A stretch of 64,000 nucleotides of DNA from Pseudomonas sp. TNT3 (GTDB lineage Bacteria; Pseudomonadota; Gammaproteobacteria; Pseudomonadales; Pseudomonadaceae), in contig NZ_WFGV02000004.1 in the NCBI RefSeq assembly GCF_010095445.2, forward strand, positions 1-64,000. The letters are read 5' to 3'. Shown here in pieces: positions 49,757-58,612 of this stretch. The notes below the pieces were generated by a model. That model was not told the DNA's origin. It worked only from the letters and a program-made list of their open reading frames with translations, and did no database searches. Position 1 is the stretch's first letter. Every line of letters starts with the position of its first letter. The position numbers were made by a program, and so were the translations under genes.

Positions 49757-50650
49757 TCAAGCAATCGCCTGAACCGGATGTGTGGCCGACGGATAGACCG
49801 TTTGTTGCTGTTCGATCCACGCATTCAGATTGGCACCCACCATGCCTTTGCGCCACATCAACCAGGTGGTCGCGCTCGCGAACGGCTCGGCCAATGGGTG
49901 CACCGCCACGCTTTCGCGCCCCGGCAAGCTGGCCAGCATTGACTCTGACATGAGCGCCACTCCAGAGCCTGCGATCACACACGCCAGCATCCCCGGGTAA
50001 GACTCAATCTCCATCGCCCGTCCCATGGCCGCGCGGTCATGGGCGAACCAGGCTTCCAGTCGCATGCGGTATGAGCAACCCTGGCGGAACGTGAAAACCG
50101 AGCGCCCCTCCACATCCAGGGCACTGCGCACGGGTGGATGATCAGCCTCGCTGATCAGCACCAACCGCTCGTCGCATAATGGCACGCCGTCGAGCCCGGC
50201 CAGTTCCAGCGGCCCGTCCACCAGAGCCGCATCGAGCCGACCGGTCAGCAAGCCTTCAAGTAATTCTCCGCTGGGTCCCGACTGCACCTGCAGGTTTACC
50301 GCCGGGTAGCTGCGGTGATAGCGCGCCAGCAACGCTGGAAGGTGGATGGCGGCGGTGCTGTACATCGTGCCCAGCACGAAGTCGCCAGCCGGCTCCCCGC
50401 CCTGCACGGCGGCCCGTGCTTCGTCGTGCAGGCTGAACAGCCTGGCGGTGTAGTCCAACAGGACTTTTCCCGCAGGGGACAGTTGCAAACGCTGTCGCTC
50501 GCGAACGAAAAGTTCGACACCGAGCTGCTCTTCCAGCTGCTTGAGCCGGGTCGACAGGTTAGACGGTACGCGGTGCAGGCGCTCAGCCGCTCGGGTGATC
50601 GAGCCTTCTTCGGCGACGGCCTGAAAGATCCGCAATTGACTGAATTCCAC
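49757..50650 (-). CDS. LysR-family transcriptional regulator (PtrR-like)
   Basis: A 297-aa LysR regulator: winged helix VEFSQLRIFQAVAEEGSITRAAERLHRVPSNLSTRLKQLEEQLGV (in pieces) and a C-terminal effector domain. It is divergent from the MFS gene, which is the likely target, as seen for YbfB/PtrR-type pairs. The start is GTG 50650, with GGAG six bases upstream; TTG 50662 is the alternative. Its ligand is not known. Confidence 0.9.
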   Translation of the reverse strand: MEFSQLRIFQAVAEEGSITRAAERLHRVPSNLSTRLKQLEEQLGVELFVRERQRLQLSPAGKVLLDYTARLFSLHDEARAAVQGGEPAGDFVLGTMYSTAAIHLPALLARYHRSYPAVNLQVQSGPSGELLEGLLTGRLDAALVDGPLELAGLDGVPLCDERLVLISEADHPPVRSALDVEGRSVFTFRQGCSYRMRLEAWFAHDRAAMGRAMEIESYPGMLACVIAGSGVALMSESMLASLPGRESVAVHPLAEPFASATTWLMWRKGMVGANLNAWIEQQQTVYPSATHPVQAIA

Positions 50651-50753
50651 ACCATTCTCCAAATAAGAACAAGTTACTCACTATTATTCATTTTTAAAGA
50701 AAGTCAATCAGTCCTAGCCTGACGGTCATTGATCCTCTGCCGGAACTCAGACC

Positions 50754-51935
50754 ATGTCTCCTCTGATTCGCTTACTCGCCTGTTTCATCGCGCTCATGAT
50801 GGCCATGGGTATCGGCCGTTTCGCCCTCACCCCGCAACTGCCACATTTGATCAGCGAAGGTCAGATAGACCTGACCGCCGCGGGCCTGATTGCTGCCGCG
50901 AACTACCTGGGTTATTTCGTCGGCGCCGTGGACGCCATGTTTTCCCGACGCCCTGATCAGGTTCGCCGGCGCCTTTTGGGCGGATTGTGGCTGTGTGTGC
51001 TACTGACCCTGGCGTCTTTCTGGGCGAGTGGTTTCTGGTCCCATCTGCTATTGCGCTTTGGCACGGGCGTCGCCAGCGCCTGGGTCTTGGTCATGATCAC
51101 CGCATTGAGCCAGCCATTGGCTGCGGCAGCCGGTCGCCCACGACTCGGTGCGCTGGTATTTGCCGGACCCGGCCTGGGTATTTTTCTGACAGGACTGTTG
51201 GCGCTGGGCTCGAACCTGCTGGGCCAGACGTCCGCCACGCTGTGGCTGGTGTATGCCGCGGTCGGGCTGGTGATGTTGTTGGCGATCCTGCCCTTCTTGC
51301 CGCAACAGGTCGCGAACGTCGCCGCACCTATGAATGATGCCGGCACAGGCAGCCCGGGCATCGGCCGCTTGGGCGTGATCTATGGCTTGTATGGCTTGGG
51401 CTACATCATCCCGGCCACATTCCTGTCGCAAATGGCCAACGCGCAATTTCATGGGCAATGGCAGGCCGACCTGTTCTGGCCCTGCTTTGGACTGGCGGCA
51501 GCGACGGGCGTGGTCGTGGTGAGTTTGCGCCGACACAATCCGGACGCAACGCGGCATTGGTTGATGGCGACATTGTGGCTGCAAGCGGTCGGGGTTTTCG
51601 CTTGCCTGCTGGGCAGCGGCCTGGGCCTGGCGCTGGGCGTCATCTTGTGTGGCACACCGTTCCTGGCCTGCATGCAATTGGTGATGCAACGCTCCCGGGA
51701 GCTGGCGCCACACGCCACGCAACGCAACGCCGGATTGCTGACCGCCTGCTTTGCCGTGGGTCAGCTCGCCGGCCCGTTGCTGGCCGCGCTAAGCAGCCAT
51801 TTCAGTGGCGGCCTGCAAGCCGCATTGATCTTCGCCGGCAGTGGCCTGCTGATCGCGGGGGTACTGTCGATCAGTGGGATCACGACTGCCCGAGGGCTTT
51901 GCGCAAACGACGGCGTACCCACTGTTCAGCGCTGA
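50754..51935 (+). CDS. YbfB/YjiJ-family MFS transporter
   Basis: A 393-aa twelve-helix MFS protein with the family start LLACFIALMMAMGIGRFALTPQLPHL and NYLGYFVGA. Members are poorly characterised exporters. It is divergent from a LysR gene that probably regulates it. The 3' end overlaps the convergent EamA gene by 56 bp. Confidence 0.92.
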   Translation: MSPLIRLLACFIALMMAMGIGRFALTPQLPHLISEGQIDLTAAGLIAAANYLGYFVGAVDAMFSRRPDQVRRRLLGGLWLCVLLTLASFWASGFWSHLLLRFGTGVASAWVLVMITALSQPLAAAAGRPRLGALVFAGPGLGIFLTGLLALGSNLLGQTSATLWLVYAAVGLVMLLAILPFLPQQVANVAAPMNDAGTGSPGIGRLGVIYGLYGLGYIIPATFLSQMANAQFHGQWQADLFWPCFGLAAATGVVVVSLRRHNPDATRHWLMATLWLQAVGVFACLLGSGLGLALGVILCGTPFLACMQLVMQRSRELAPHATQRNAGLLTACFAVGQLAGPLLAALSSHFSGGLQAALIFAGSGLLIAGVLSISGITTARGLCANDGVPTVQR

Positions 51936-52812
51936 CAAACGTGATGCCAAGCAATACCAGCACCGCGCCAATGACGAAGTTCAGGCTCAATTCTTCGCCC
52001 AACAGCACAACGCCGAAGGTGACACCGAACAACGGCGTCATGAACGAAAACACAGCCAGGTTTGCCGCCATGTAGCGGCGCAGCAGCCAGAACCATGTCA
52101 GGTAACTGAAGAACGAGACGATCAGCCCCTGAAACAGCACGCTGGCCACCGCAACGGTGGTCAGGCTGACATGGGTCACCTGGCCGCTGATGATCGCGAT
52201 CAGCAACAGACCGATAAAGCCCACCATCAATTGATAAAACAACGTCAGGGTTACCGGTGCTTCAGACAGACGCGAAGCGCGCACGACCACGGTTGTCGCG
52301 CCCCACGCAGCGCCAGCCAGTACGCCCAAGGCATCCCCCATCAACATGCGTCGATCGAGGTTGTCCCAGGAAACGCCACCGGCGAACGCGACGGCGATGC
52401 CAATGAAGGACAGAAAAATGCCCAGCCATTGCACCGGCCTCAGACGTTCGCTGGGCAATAGCCAGTTCACGCCCAGCGCCGTAAAAATGGGGGCGGTGTA
52501 CAGAAAGACGGACATGTGGGCCGCTGTCGTCAGTTGCAGGCCTTCGGAGATGAAGAAAAACTCCAGCCCGAACAGCGCACCGGCCAGCAAACCGCCGCGC
52601 CAGGTGGCACTGACCTGATCCCAGCCGCCTTTCCAGCAGATCAACAAGCCTACGAGCACGGCGGAAATGCCTGACCGCCCTGCTGCCTGCATGACCGGGG
52701 CAATATCCGGCGCCGCCCATTTGATCATGACCTGCTGGACACCCCAGATCAGGCATAAACCGAGCATGACTTGCAGGGCAAACCCATCGGCGCTACGCCG
52801 GGTGGCGCTCAC
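51880..52812 (-). CDS. EamA/DMT-superfamily transporter
   Basis: A 310-aa ten-helix DMT protein with two EamA repeats (VMLGLCLIWGVQQVMIKWAAPDIAPVMQAAGRSGISA near the start). The start is GTG 52812, with GAGG upstream. The substrate is unknown. The convergent overlap with the MFS gene is 56 bp. Confidence 0.9.
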   Translation of the reverse strand: MSATRRSADGFALQVMLGLCLIWGVQQVMIKWAAPDIAPVMQAAGRSGISAVLVGLLICWKGGWDQVSATWRGGLLAGALFGLEFFFISEGLQLTTAAHMSVFLYTAPIFTALGVNWLLPSERLRPVQWLGIFLSFIGIAVAFAGGVSWDNLDRRMLMGDALGVLAGAAWGATTVVVRASRLSEAPVTLTLFYQLMVGFIGLLLIAIISGQVTHVSLTTVAVASVLFQGLIVSFFSYLTWFWLLRRYMAANLAVFSFMTPLFGVTFGVVLLGEELSLNFVIGAVLVLLGITFVSAEQWVRRRLRKALGQS

Positions 52813-52978
52813 CGGAACACCTCGACAACACAATCCATGGCAGAAACTCGTCAGTCAACGCAAAGCCCCGACCATCCATTGAGCAATGGCGTCGGGGCGA
52901 AAAATTATACGTTCGATTATTAACCAATCGGGCAGGAAATAGCGTCTGCAAGAGACATTTGAATCTCTGGTTGCGTCA

Positions 52979-53371
52979 TCAGCCGGCTTTGCGCATTGCC
53001 CAATAGCCAACGGTGCACGCAACACAGGTCAGCAGCGCGCCCCACGCCATGTCCATCAAGGCCAGTTGCGCAGACCATCCCTTCAGGGTCGCCCAGTTGG
53101 TCAGGTCATAGGTGCCGTACGCGACCAGCCCCAACAACGCGCCCATACCCGCCGCACGTTGCCAGCTCGTCGCCGGTAGCACGACGAACACCACGCAACC
53201 GAGCACATAAAGAAGGTAGAAAACCGCAGCCGGGGCCAGCAGCGGCCTGTCGAGCATCAGCGAACCGAGCAAAGACCGGTACGTGCGCGCCATCAGCACG
53301 CCCAGCCAGAGGCCGTCGAGCACGAGAAACGCCAGCAAGGTGCCTGCGTAGGCAAACAACATTCTTTTCAT
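52979..53371 (-). CDS. DUF2177 family membrane protein
   Basis: A 130-aa membrane protein with four helices. The DUF2177 pattern is present: FLVLDGLWLGVLM near the start and GLVAYGTYDLTNWATLKGW around residues 85-105. GGGGT precedes the ATG at 53371. Unknown function. Confidence 0.9.
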   Translation of the reverse strand: MKRMLFAYAGTLLAFLVLDGLWLGVLMARTYRSLLGSLMLDRPLLAPAAVFYLLYVLGCVVFVVLPATSWQRAAGMGALLGLVAYGTYDLTNWATLKGWSAQLALMDMAWGALLTCVACTVGYWAMRKAG

Positions 53372-53437
53372 GATTCGCGACCCCAAAGCCAATGTAGGCA
53401 CTGCTACGGACAGCGCCTACAAGAGGCCGTGTCGAGG

Positions 53438-54274
53438 TCAGCTTAGTTCAATGCGATCCGCATGAATCACGATCTGGCCGTTCTTGTACAACGCACCGAT
53501 GGCTTTCTTGAAGTTGCCTTTGCTGACGCCAAACAGGCTGCTGATCACGGTCGGATCGCTTTTGTCGCTGACCGGCAGGCTGCCATTGTTTTCACGCAAC
53601 TTGGCGAGGATCTTCGAGTTGAGGCTGGTGGCGGCTTCTTCGCCAACCGGTTGCAGGCTCAAGCTGATCTTGCCGTCGGGACGGACTTCCTTGATGAAAC
53701 CCTTCTCTTCTTTACCGGCACGCATGAACTTGAAGATTTCGTTCTTGTGAATCAAGCCCCAGTGCTTGTTGTTGATGATCGCCTTGAAGCCCATATCGGT
53801 CGCTTCGGCTACCAGCAAATTCACTTCCTGGCCCGGCGAGTAGTTGGCCGGGGTCTTGTCCAGGTAACGATCCAGACGTGCCGTCGCGGTGATGCGGCGG
53901 GTGTGTTTATCGAGATAAACGTGCACCACGACATACTCGCCGGCCGTCATCTGACGTTTTTCTTCCGAATACGGCAGCAGCAGATCCTTGGGCAAACCCC
54001 AGTCCAGGAAAACGCCAATGCTGTTGACTTCAACTACTTTCAAACTGGCGAAGTCACCGACTTGAACTTTCGGCTTTTCAGTCGTTGCGATGAGTTTGTC
54101 ATCGCTGTCCAGGTAAATAAAAACGTTGAGCCAGTCTTCATCTTCGCTGGGAATATCTTTGGGAATATAACGATTAGGCAGAAGGATTTCGCCGTCCGCG
54201 CCACCGTCCAGATATAAACCGAAGTTAGTGTGTTTAACCACTTGCAAACTGTTGTAACGCCCGACTAAAGCCAT
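53438..54274 (-). CDS. cvfB: CvfB-like S1-domain RNA-binding protein
   Basis: A 278-aa protein of the CvfB/YitL family: three S1-like OB-fold domains (GADGEILLPNRYIPKD, VGVFLDWGLPKDLLLPYSE-type and TDMGFKAIINNKHWGLIH) and a C-terminal winged helix (VISSLFGVSKGNFKKAIGALYKNGQI). CvfB in Staphylococcus binds RNA and affects virulence. The ATG at 54274 has GAGGG eight bases upstream. Confidence 0.88.
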   Translation of the reverse strand: MALVGRYNSLQVVKHTNFGLYLDGGADGEILLPNRYIPKDIPSEDEDWLNVFIYLDSDDKLIATTEKPKVQVGDFASLKVVEVNSIGVFLDWGLPKDLLLPYSEEKRQMTAGEYVVVHVYLDKHTRRITATARLDRYLDKTPANYSPGQEVNLLVAEATDMGFKAIINNKHWGLIHKNEIFKFMRAGKEEKGFIKEVRPDGKISLSLQPVGEEAATSLNSKILAKLRENNGSLPVSDKSDPTVISSLFGVSKGNFKKAIGALYKNGQIVIHADRIELS

Positions 54275-54623
54275 GTCCAATACCCTCATTGCGTGGGCGG
54301 CATTCTACCCGGTTTTGCGGGCCGCGCTCACCGACCGGTCCAGCGGCGACAGAAAATCTGGTCAAAGGACTGGTTTTTTCGGATTTCAGGCACAGAGCGG
54401 CCACTCGTCTGACTATGCCGATGAATAATGTTCTGGCATCGCCGCTATAAATTGCTTTTTTCAGAGGCACGTTTTTAGTTAAAACAGCAGCTTAGGGTGA
54501 TAATACGAAGACAGTTTCCCGACGACACTTCAGCCCGGCAAAAGAGTTTCAGGGGGATATTTGCCAAGCAATTGTCAAGTATTTCCTGTACGATGCATGG
54601 CCAAGTTAATTTTCTACAGGTTA
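54275..54623. other. Divergent intergenic region cvfB / small conserved gene
   Basis: A/T-richer than flanks. It holds the cvfB leader and a possible -10 GATAAT at 54499-54504. I see no further gene, repeat or clear operator. Confidence 0.5.
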
Positions 54624-54812
54624 ATGGCCGCCATGCGTGTAAAAGCATCCAACAGCAAAGCAAAGCCTGCTCCAGCCGTTGAAACCAGCGAATCGATCAA
54701 CAACCAGATCGCTGCGTTCCTCAAGTCTGGCGGCGAAATCCAGCAAATTGCCAAAGGCGTCAGCGGCCAGACGTTCGGCCCGTCCAAGCAGATCACGCTG
54801 GGCAAAAAGTAA
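54624..54812 (+). CDS. Small conserved Pseudomonas protein
   Basis: A 62-aa protein (MAAMRVKASNSKAK...) with a basic, Ala/Pro-rich N-terminus and a helical C-terminal half SINNQIAAFLKSGGEIQQIA. Starts at 54624, 54633 or 54597 are all possible; the ribosome site is weak. It is sometimes annotated as a transcriptional regulator in this genus, but I see no recognised domain. A short palindrome GCTTTGA-N3-TCAAAGC (54838-54854) follows. Confidence 0.65.
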   Translation: MAAMRVKASNSKAKPAPAVETSESINNQIAAFLKSGGEIQQIAKGVSGQTFGPSKQITLGKK

Positions 54813-55019
54813 CATCCGCTGCAACTGGTCCCTGGGTGCTTTGAGCTTCAAAGCGCCTGGACTGGAACCTCCCCGCAACACCCTCCTCAATAAACCAATA
54901 TTTCAAAAATCGACGAACGGCCTTCGAAGCCGAGCATTCGCCGGTATGCTTGCACACGTCTAGATCAAGCGTTTGCGTAGGTTTTTGGTTCCTGCTCCTC
55001 GCTGTTCATGGAGTGACGC

Positions 55020-55736
55020 ATGCTCAAGCCCCCCCTCATATTGCTCGGCACCTTGCTGTCGTGCTCGGTCGCCAATGCGCAAATTTTTCAGCGTGAAATG
55101 GGCGACTTCGACCTGAAACTGGGTACGACCCCAAGCCGCAGCATGGCTCAAGGGCTGGTCAAACCCGCCAGCACCGGCTCCTTCCACGGAGGCCTGGACC
55201 TGAGTCACGACAGCGGTTTCTATGTAGGCCAATGGGCGCCGAGCATGGGACTGAGTCCGGGAAAGAACCTCGAGGTCGATTCCTACGTAGGTTTTAAACA
55301 ACCCTTCGATCAAACCCTCGGCTACGAAGTCGGCATGATCCATTACAGCTATCCGAAAGTGGACACGCTCGACAGCCAGGAGCTTTTCGGCGGCCTGACG
55401 TTTCTGGGCAGTCGTTTCGGCGCGGCCTTCAGTAACGACCCGGACAAACAGAACAGCACCGTCTTCGCCGATCTCGGCGGCAACCAGCCCTTTGGCATCG
55501 GGATCAGCATGAAATACACCACCCATCAGCTCAACGCGCCCGTCTCCGTCGATGGCGGCTACATAGGGAGCTTCACCGATTGGTCGGTGCAACTGTCCCG
55601 CCCGTTCATGGGCATTGACCTGGACCTGATCTACAGCGATTCCAACCTCAGCGGCAACGACTGCTCCGCCTATTCCGGGCACAACAGCCAGTGCGACGGC
55701 CTGGTGACCCTCAAGGCTGAACGCGCCTTTTATTGA
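55020..55736 (+). CDS. TorF-family putative porin
   Basis: A 238-aa outer-membrane protein of the TorF/Gcw_chp family: signal peptide (1-20, VANA), then beta strands such as GSFHGGLDLSHDSGFYVGQWAPSMG, VDSYVGFKQPF and a terminal Tyr (ERAFY). It has two cysteines near the end that may form a disulfide. Natural substrate unknown. Confidence 0.88.
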   Translation: MLKPPLILLGTLLSCSVANAQIFQREMGDFDLKLGTTPSRSMAQGLVKPASTGSFHGGLDLSHDSGFYVGQWAPSMGLSPGKNLEVDSYVGFKQPFDQTLGYEVGMIHYSYPKVDTLDSQELFGGLTFLGSRFGAAFSNDPDKQNSTVFADLGGNQPFGIGISMKYTTHQLNAPVSVDGGYIGSFTDWSVQLSRPFMGIDLDLIYSDSNLSGNDCSAYSGHNSQCDGLVTLKAERAFY

Positions 55737-55813
55737 TAGGCTGAACTGCGAGGCTCATCCTGCGTTCACATGAGCATCCCCTCAAGAAGCCAGGCTTTCG
55801 CAAGGACTCGCCC

Positions 55814-56683
55814 ATGTCGCGCTGGTTAAAATATCTCGCCGTCGTTATCACCCTCAGCCTTGCTCTCGGCGCCTGCAGTCGCGTGGGGCTGGCCTATCGC
55901 AACCTCGATGTGATCATTCCGTGGACGCTCAGCGACTACCTGGACATGAACGGCGAGCAGAAAGGCTGGTTCAACGAACGCCTCAAGGAGCACCTGAGCT
56001 GGCATTGCACCACGCAGTTGCCCGGCTACCTGGATTGGCTGGACCGGTTACAGGGGATGGTGGAAACCAATCAGGTGACCGATGCCGCCCTGCAAGCCCG
56101 CACCCAGGAAGCCAAAGCCGCCATCGCCCAGACCGCTCGTGAAATCACCCCGTCGGCCATTGAGTTATTGAAAGGACTGGACGACAAACAAGTCGCGGAG
56201 ATGAACGACGCGTTCGCCAAGGATCAGCGCAAACGCCAGGAGGAATACCTCAAGCCGTCTCTCGATCAGCAGATCAAAGAACGTGCGCAGCGGATGGAAA
56301 AGCGTCTGGACGACTGGCTCGGCCCCTTGAGTGAAACCCAACGGCAACGTGTCATCGCCTGGTCAACAGCCCTGGGTGACCAGAACACTCAATGGATCGC
56401 CAACCGCGTTCATTGGCAGAAGCAATTCAGCGCCGCCGTTGCGCAACGGCAAAGTCCCGAATTCGCACAAAGAATCGAGACGCTTCTGGTGAATCGCGAG
56501 AGTTTGTGGACGCCAGCGTACCGCGAGGCCTATGCCAAGACAGAAGCCCAGGCGCGGGGATTGTTCGTTGATTTGATGGCAGAGAGCACGCCGATGCAAC
56601 GTCAGCGTTTGCTGAAAAAGATTGAGGGGGTGAGGAAGGATTTCAACGATCTGAAGTGTCTGAAAGCAGCACAAAAAAGTTAA
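55814..56683 (+). CDS. DUF6279-type lipoprotein
   Basis: A 289-aa lipoprotein: signal peptide with lipobox LGAC (Cys21) and then a long helical domain (YRNLDVIIPWTLSDYLDMNGEQKGWFNERLKEHLSWHC in pieces). Asp is not at +2, so outer-membrane sorting is expected. Function unknown. A REP pair follows the stop. Confidence 0.85.
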   Translation: MSRWLKYLAVVITLSLALGACSRVGLAYRNLDVIIPWTLSDYLDMNGEQKGWFNERLKEHLSWHCTTQLPGYLDWLDRLQGMVETNQVTDAALQARTQEAKAAIAQTAREITPSAIELLKGLDDKQVAEMNDAFAKDQRKRQEEYLKPSLDQQIKERAQRMEKRLDDWLGPLSETQRQRVIAWSTALGDQNTQWIANRVHWQKQFSAAVAQRQSPEFAQRIETLLVNRESLWTPAYREAYAKTEAQARGLFVDLMAESTPMQRQRLLKKIEGVRKDFNDLKCLKAAQKS

Positions 56684-56698
56684 ATGCTCGGCAACCCC

Positions 56699-56790
56699 AT
56701 GTAGGAGTGAGCCTGCTCGCGATAGCGGTTTCACAGCCGACAACGACGTTGACTGACCGACCGCTATCGCGAGCAGACTCACTCCTACAT
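56699..56790. repeat. REP pair (TGTAGGAGTGAGCCTGCTCGCGATAGCGGT class)
   Basis: Inverted arms ATGTAGGAGTGAGCCTGCTC and GAGCAGACTCACTCCTACAT around a short loop, one mismatch. It lies between the lipoprotein gene and the convergent gene at 56803. Confidence 0.92.
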
Positions 56791-56802
56791 TGAGAGATGC
56801 GT

Positions 56803-57192
56803 TCAGGCGATCTGTGCCTTGGACGCTACTTCATCAAATGTCAGCTCATCCAGCGCATCTTCCTGCTCATCCAGCACCTGCCGTGGATGATCATTGCCCG
56901 GAATGCTGCTGTCGATCAGGCTCAACAGGCTTGAGCCACGGGGCGTCAAAATGTAATTCGAGCCTGTACCGCCCTGCTCTTCAGGCCGAGGTTCAATATA
57001 TCCGCGCTCCAGCAGTAACTTTTCATACTCGCCTGCCACCGCCTTCAGGTGATCGAGGTTTTCAGTTTGTTCGCCTTCCGAGGCTTTTTCCGCGGCGTAT
57101 TGCTCGGCGTAGGGTCGCGGCGTAAAGCTGCTCGCGCCGTTTTGCACTTCGTGCAGCAGGCGCTCGATTAGATCCCAGTTATAAGTCGTCAT
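56803..57192 (-). CDS. DUF2513-like winged-helix protein
   Basis: A 129-aa protein that starts NWDLIERLLHEVQ and contains HLKAVAGEYEKLLLERGYIEP and YILTPRGSSLLSLI, the order seen in DUF2513 winged-helix proteins. The rest is acidic. It may bind DNA, but no target is visible. The gene is oriented away from the DUF899 gene. Confidence 0.7.
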   Translation of the reverse strand: MTTYNWDLIERLLHEVQNGASSFTPRPYAEQYAAEKASEGEQTENLDHLKAVAGEYEKLLLERGYIEPRPEEQGGTGSNYILTPRGSSLLSLIDSSIPGNDHPRQVLDEQEDALDELTFDEVASKAQIA

Positions 57193-57369
57193 CCTGATTC
57201 AACCTCCAAGCCAGAGAGTGAGATGGCCTTCATAACGTGTGACCTGCGCGTTGGGCAGCCGTTCAGCCGAGGTTTTCAACCACACCGACCGGCGGCATGT
57301 CGAATCACGCCAGGGAGCGACGACTAGTCTGTGTAAGTCACCTCCCCGCTGCTCGCAGGAGAATCTCTC

Positions 57370-58101
57370 ATGAACCTTCAGAATCATCCGGTCGTGTCCC
57401 GAGAAGAATGGCTCGCCGCCCGCCGACAACACCTGGCTCACGAAAAAGCCTTTACCAGGGAACGGGACAAACTCAGCGCTGAACGCCGCGCCCTGCCCTG
57501 GGTGAAGATCGACAAGGATTACCGCTTTCAGGGGCCCAATGGCGAATTGAAACTCGCCGACCTGTTCGGTGGGCGCAGTCAATTGGTCATCTATCACTTC
57601 ATGTTTGGTGAGGGCTGGAAAGAGGGTTGCTCCGGCTGCTCTTTCCTGTCCGACCACATTGATGGCGCCAATCAGCACCTGGCGCATCATGACGTTGCCG
57701 TGGTCGCGGTTTCTCATGCGCCGTTTGCCGAATTTCAGGACTTTAAACGGCGCATGGGCTGGAGATTCGACTGGGTATCGTCAGCCGGTTGCGATTTCAA
57801 CTATGACTTTGGCGTCTCCGCCCGCGCAGACGAAGTCGCCGCTGGCACGTCCACCTACAACTACGAAAAATCCGACGGCGCGGAAGAAGAACTTCCCGGC
57901 CTCAGCGTCTTTTATCGCAACGATGCGGGCGAAATCTTCCACACGTATTCCACCTATGCCCGCGGCCTGGACATGCTGGTCGGCGCCTACAACTACCTGG
58001 ATCTGACGCCGAAGGGGCGCAATGAGGAGGAAATCATGGAATGGGTGCGCCATCACGACCGCTATGACGAAAAGGCATCTTCAAGCTGCTGTCACAGTTA
58101 G
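57370..58101 (+). CDS. DUF899 thioredoxin-like protein
   Basis: A 243-aa DUF899 protein. It has a thioredoxin-like core with the CSGCSF (residues about 92-97) redox motif in GWKEGCSGCSFLSDHIDG and the segment GLSVFYRNDAGEIFHTYSTYARG near the end, and ends SSSCCHS. AGGAG precedes the ATG. Substrate unknown. Confidence 0.9.
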   Translation: MNLQNHPVVSREEWLAARRQHLAHEKAFTRERDKLSAERRALPWVKIDKDYRFQGPNGELKLADLFGGRSQLVIYHFMFGEGWKEGCSGCSFLSDHIDGANQHLAHHDVAVVAVSHAPFAEFQDFKRRMGWRFDWVSSAGCDFNYDFGVSARADEVAAGTSTYNYEKSDGAEEELPGLSVFYRNDAGEIFHTYSTYARGLDMLVGAYNYLDLTPKGRNEEEIMEWVRHHDRYDEKASSSCCHS

Positions 58102-58195
58102 CAGTAAGGAGCGAGCGGTGCGTGTGCTGATGAACTTTTTGCGCGTTCGGACCCTCAACCAGATATCCCGCCTTAACCGGAACTGAGGCCTGCCC

Positions 58196-58471
58196 ATGAA
58201 AACCCTGCTGAAACTCACCCTCGCCGCCACCCTCGCCTGCGCCCTGCCCGTTTGGGCTTGCACGCCCGAGGAAGCTACCGCCAAACGCGAACAGCTGGCC
58301 AAGGAAGTCACCAAGCTGACCGAGCAGAATCCCGCCAAAGCCAAGGAGATCAATGCCGAATTGCAGAAGATGGACCTGGGAACGGCCAGCGCAGATTTGC
58401 CGGACAAATGTCAGTTGATTGATCAGCGGCTGAAGGAATTGGGTTCAGCTGAGAAGAAGGCTGAAGGCTAA
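58196..58471 (+). CDS. Small exported helical protein
   Basis: A 91-aa exported protein: signal peptide (1-21, ending VWA), then CTPEEATAKREQLAKEVTKLTEQ and a second cysteine in LPDKCQLIDQRL, probably forming a disulfide-closed helical hairpin. No family function is known. It is followed by a REP pair and the bidirectional terminator. Confidence 0.82.
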   Translation: MKTLLKLTLAATLACALPVWACTPEEATAKREQLAKEVTKLTEQNPAKAKEINAELQKMDLGTASADLPDKCQLIDQRLKELGSAEKKAEG

Positions 58472-58479
58472 AGGCAAAA

Positions 58480-58559
58480 TCAAAAGATCGCAGGCTGCGC
58501 CAGCTCCTACATGAGATTGCAATTCCCTGCAGGAGCTGGCGCAGCCTGCGATCTTTTGA
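58480..58559. repeat. REP pair (AAAAGATCGCAGGCTGCGCCAGCTCC class)
   Basis: Inverted arms TCAAAAGATCGCAGGCTGCG and CGCAGCCTGCGATCTTTTGA with GCCAGCTCC / GGAGCTGGC continuing the stem. Confidence 0.94.
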
Positions 58560-58562
58560 CGT

Positions 58563-58594
58563 AAAAAAACCCGGACATCGGTCCGGGTTTTTTT
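58563..58594. terminator. Bidirectional terminator
   Basis: Perfect 14-bp stem AAAAAAACCCGGAC / GTCCGGGTTTTTTT with loop ATCG, between the convergent exported-protein gene and the DEAD-box gene. Both strands give a T-run. Confidence 0.95.
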
Positions 58595-58612
58595 ATGGGG
58601 CGCTACACGTGC

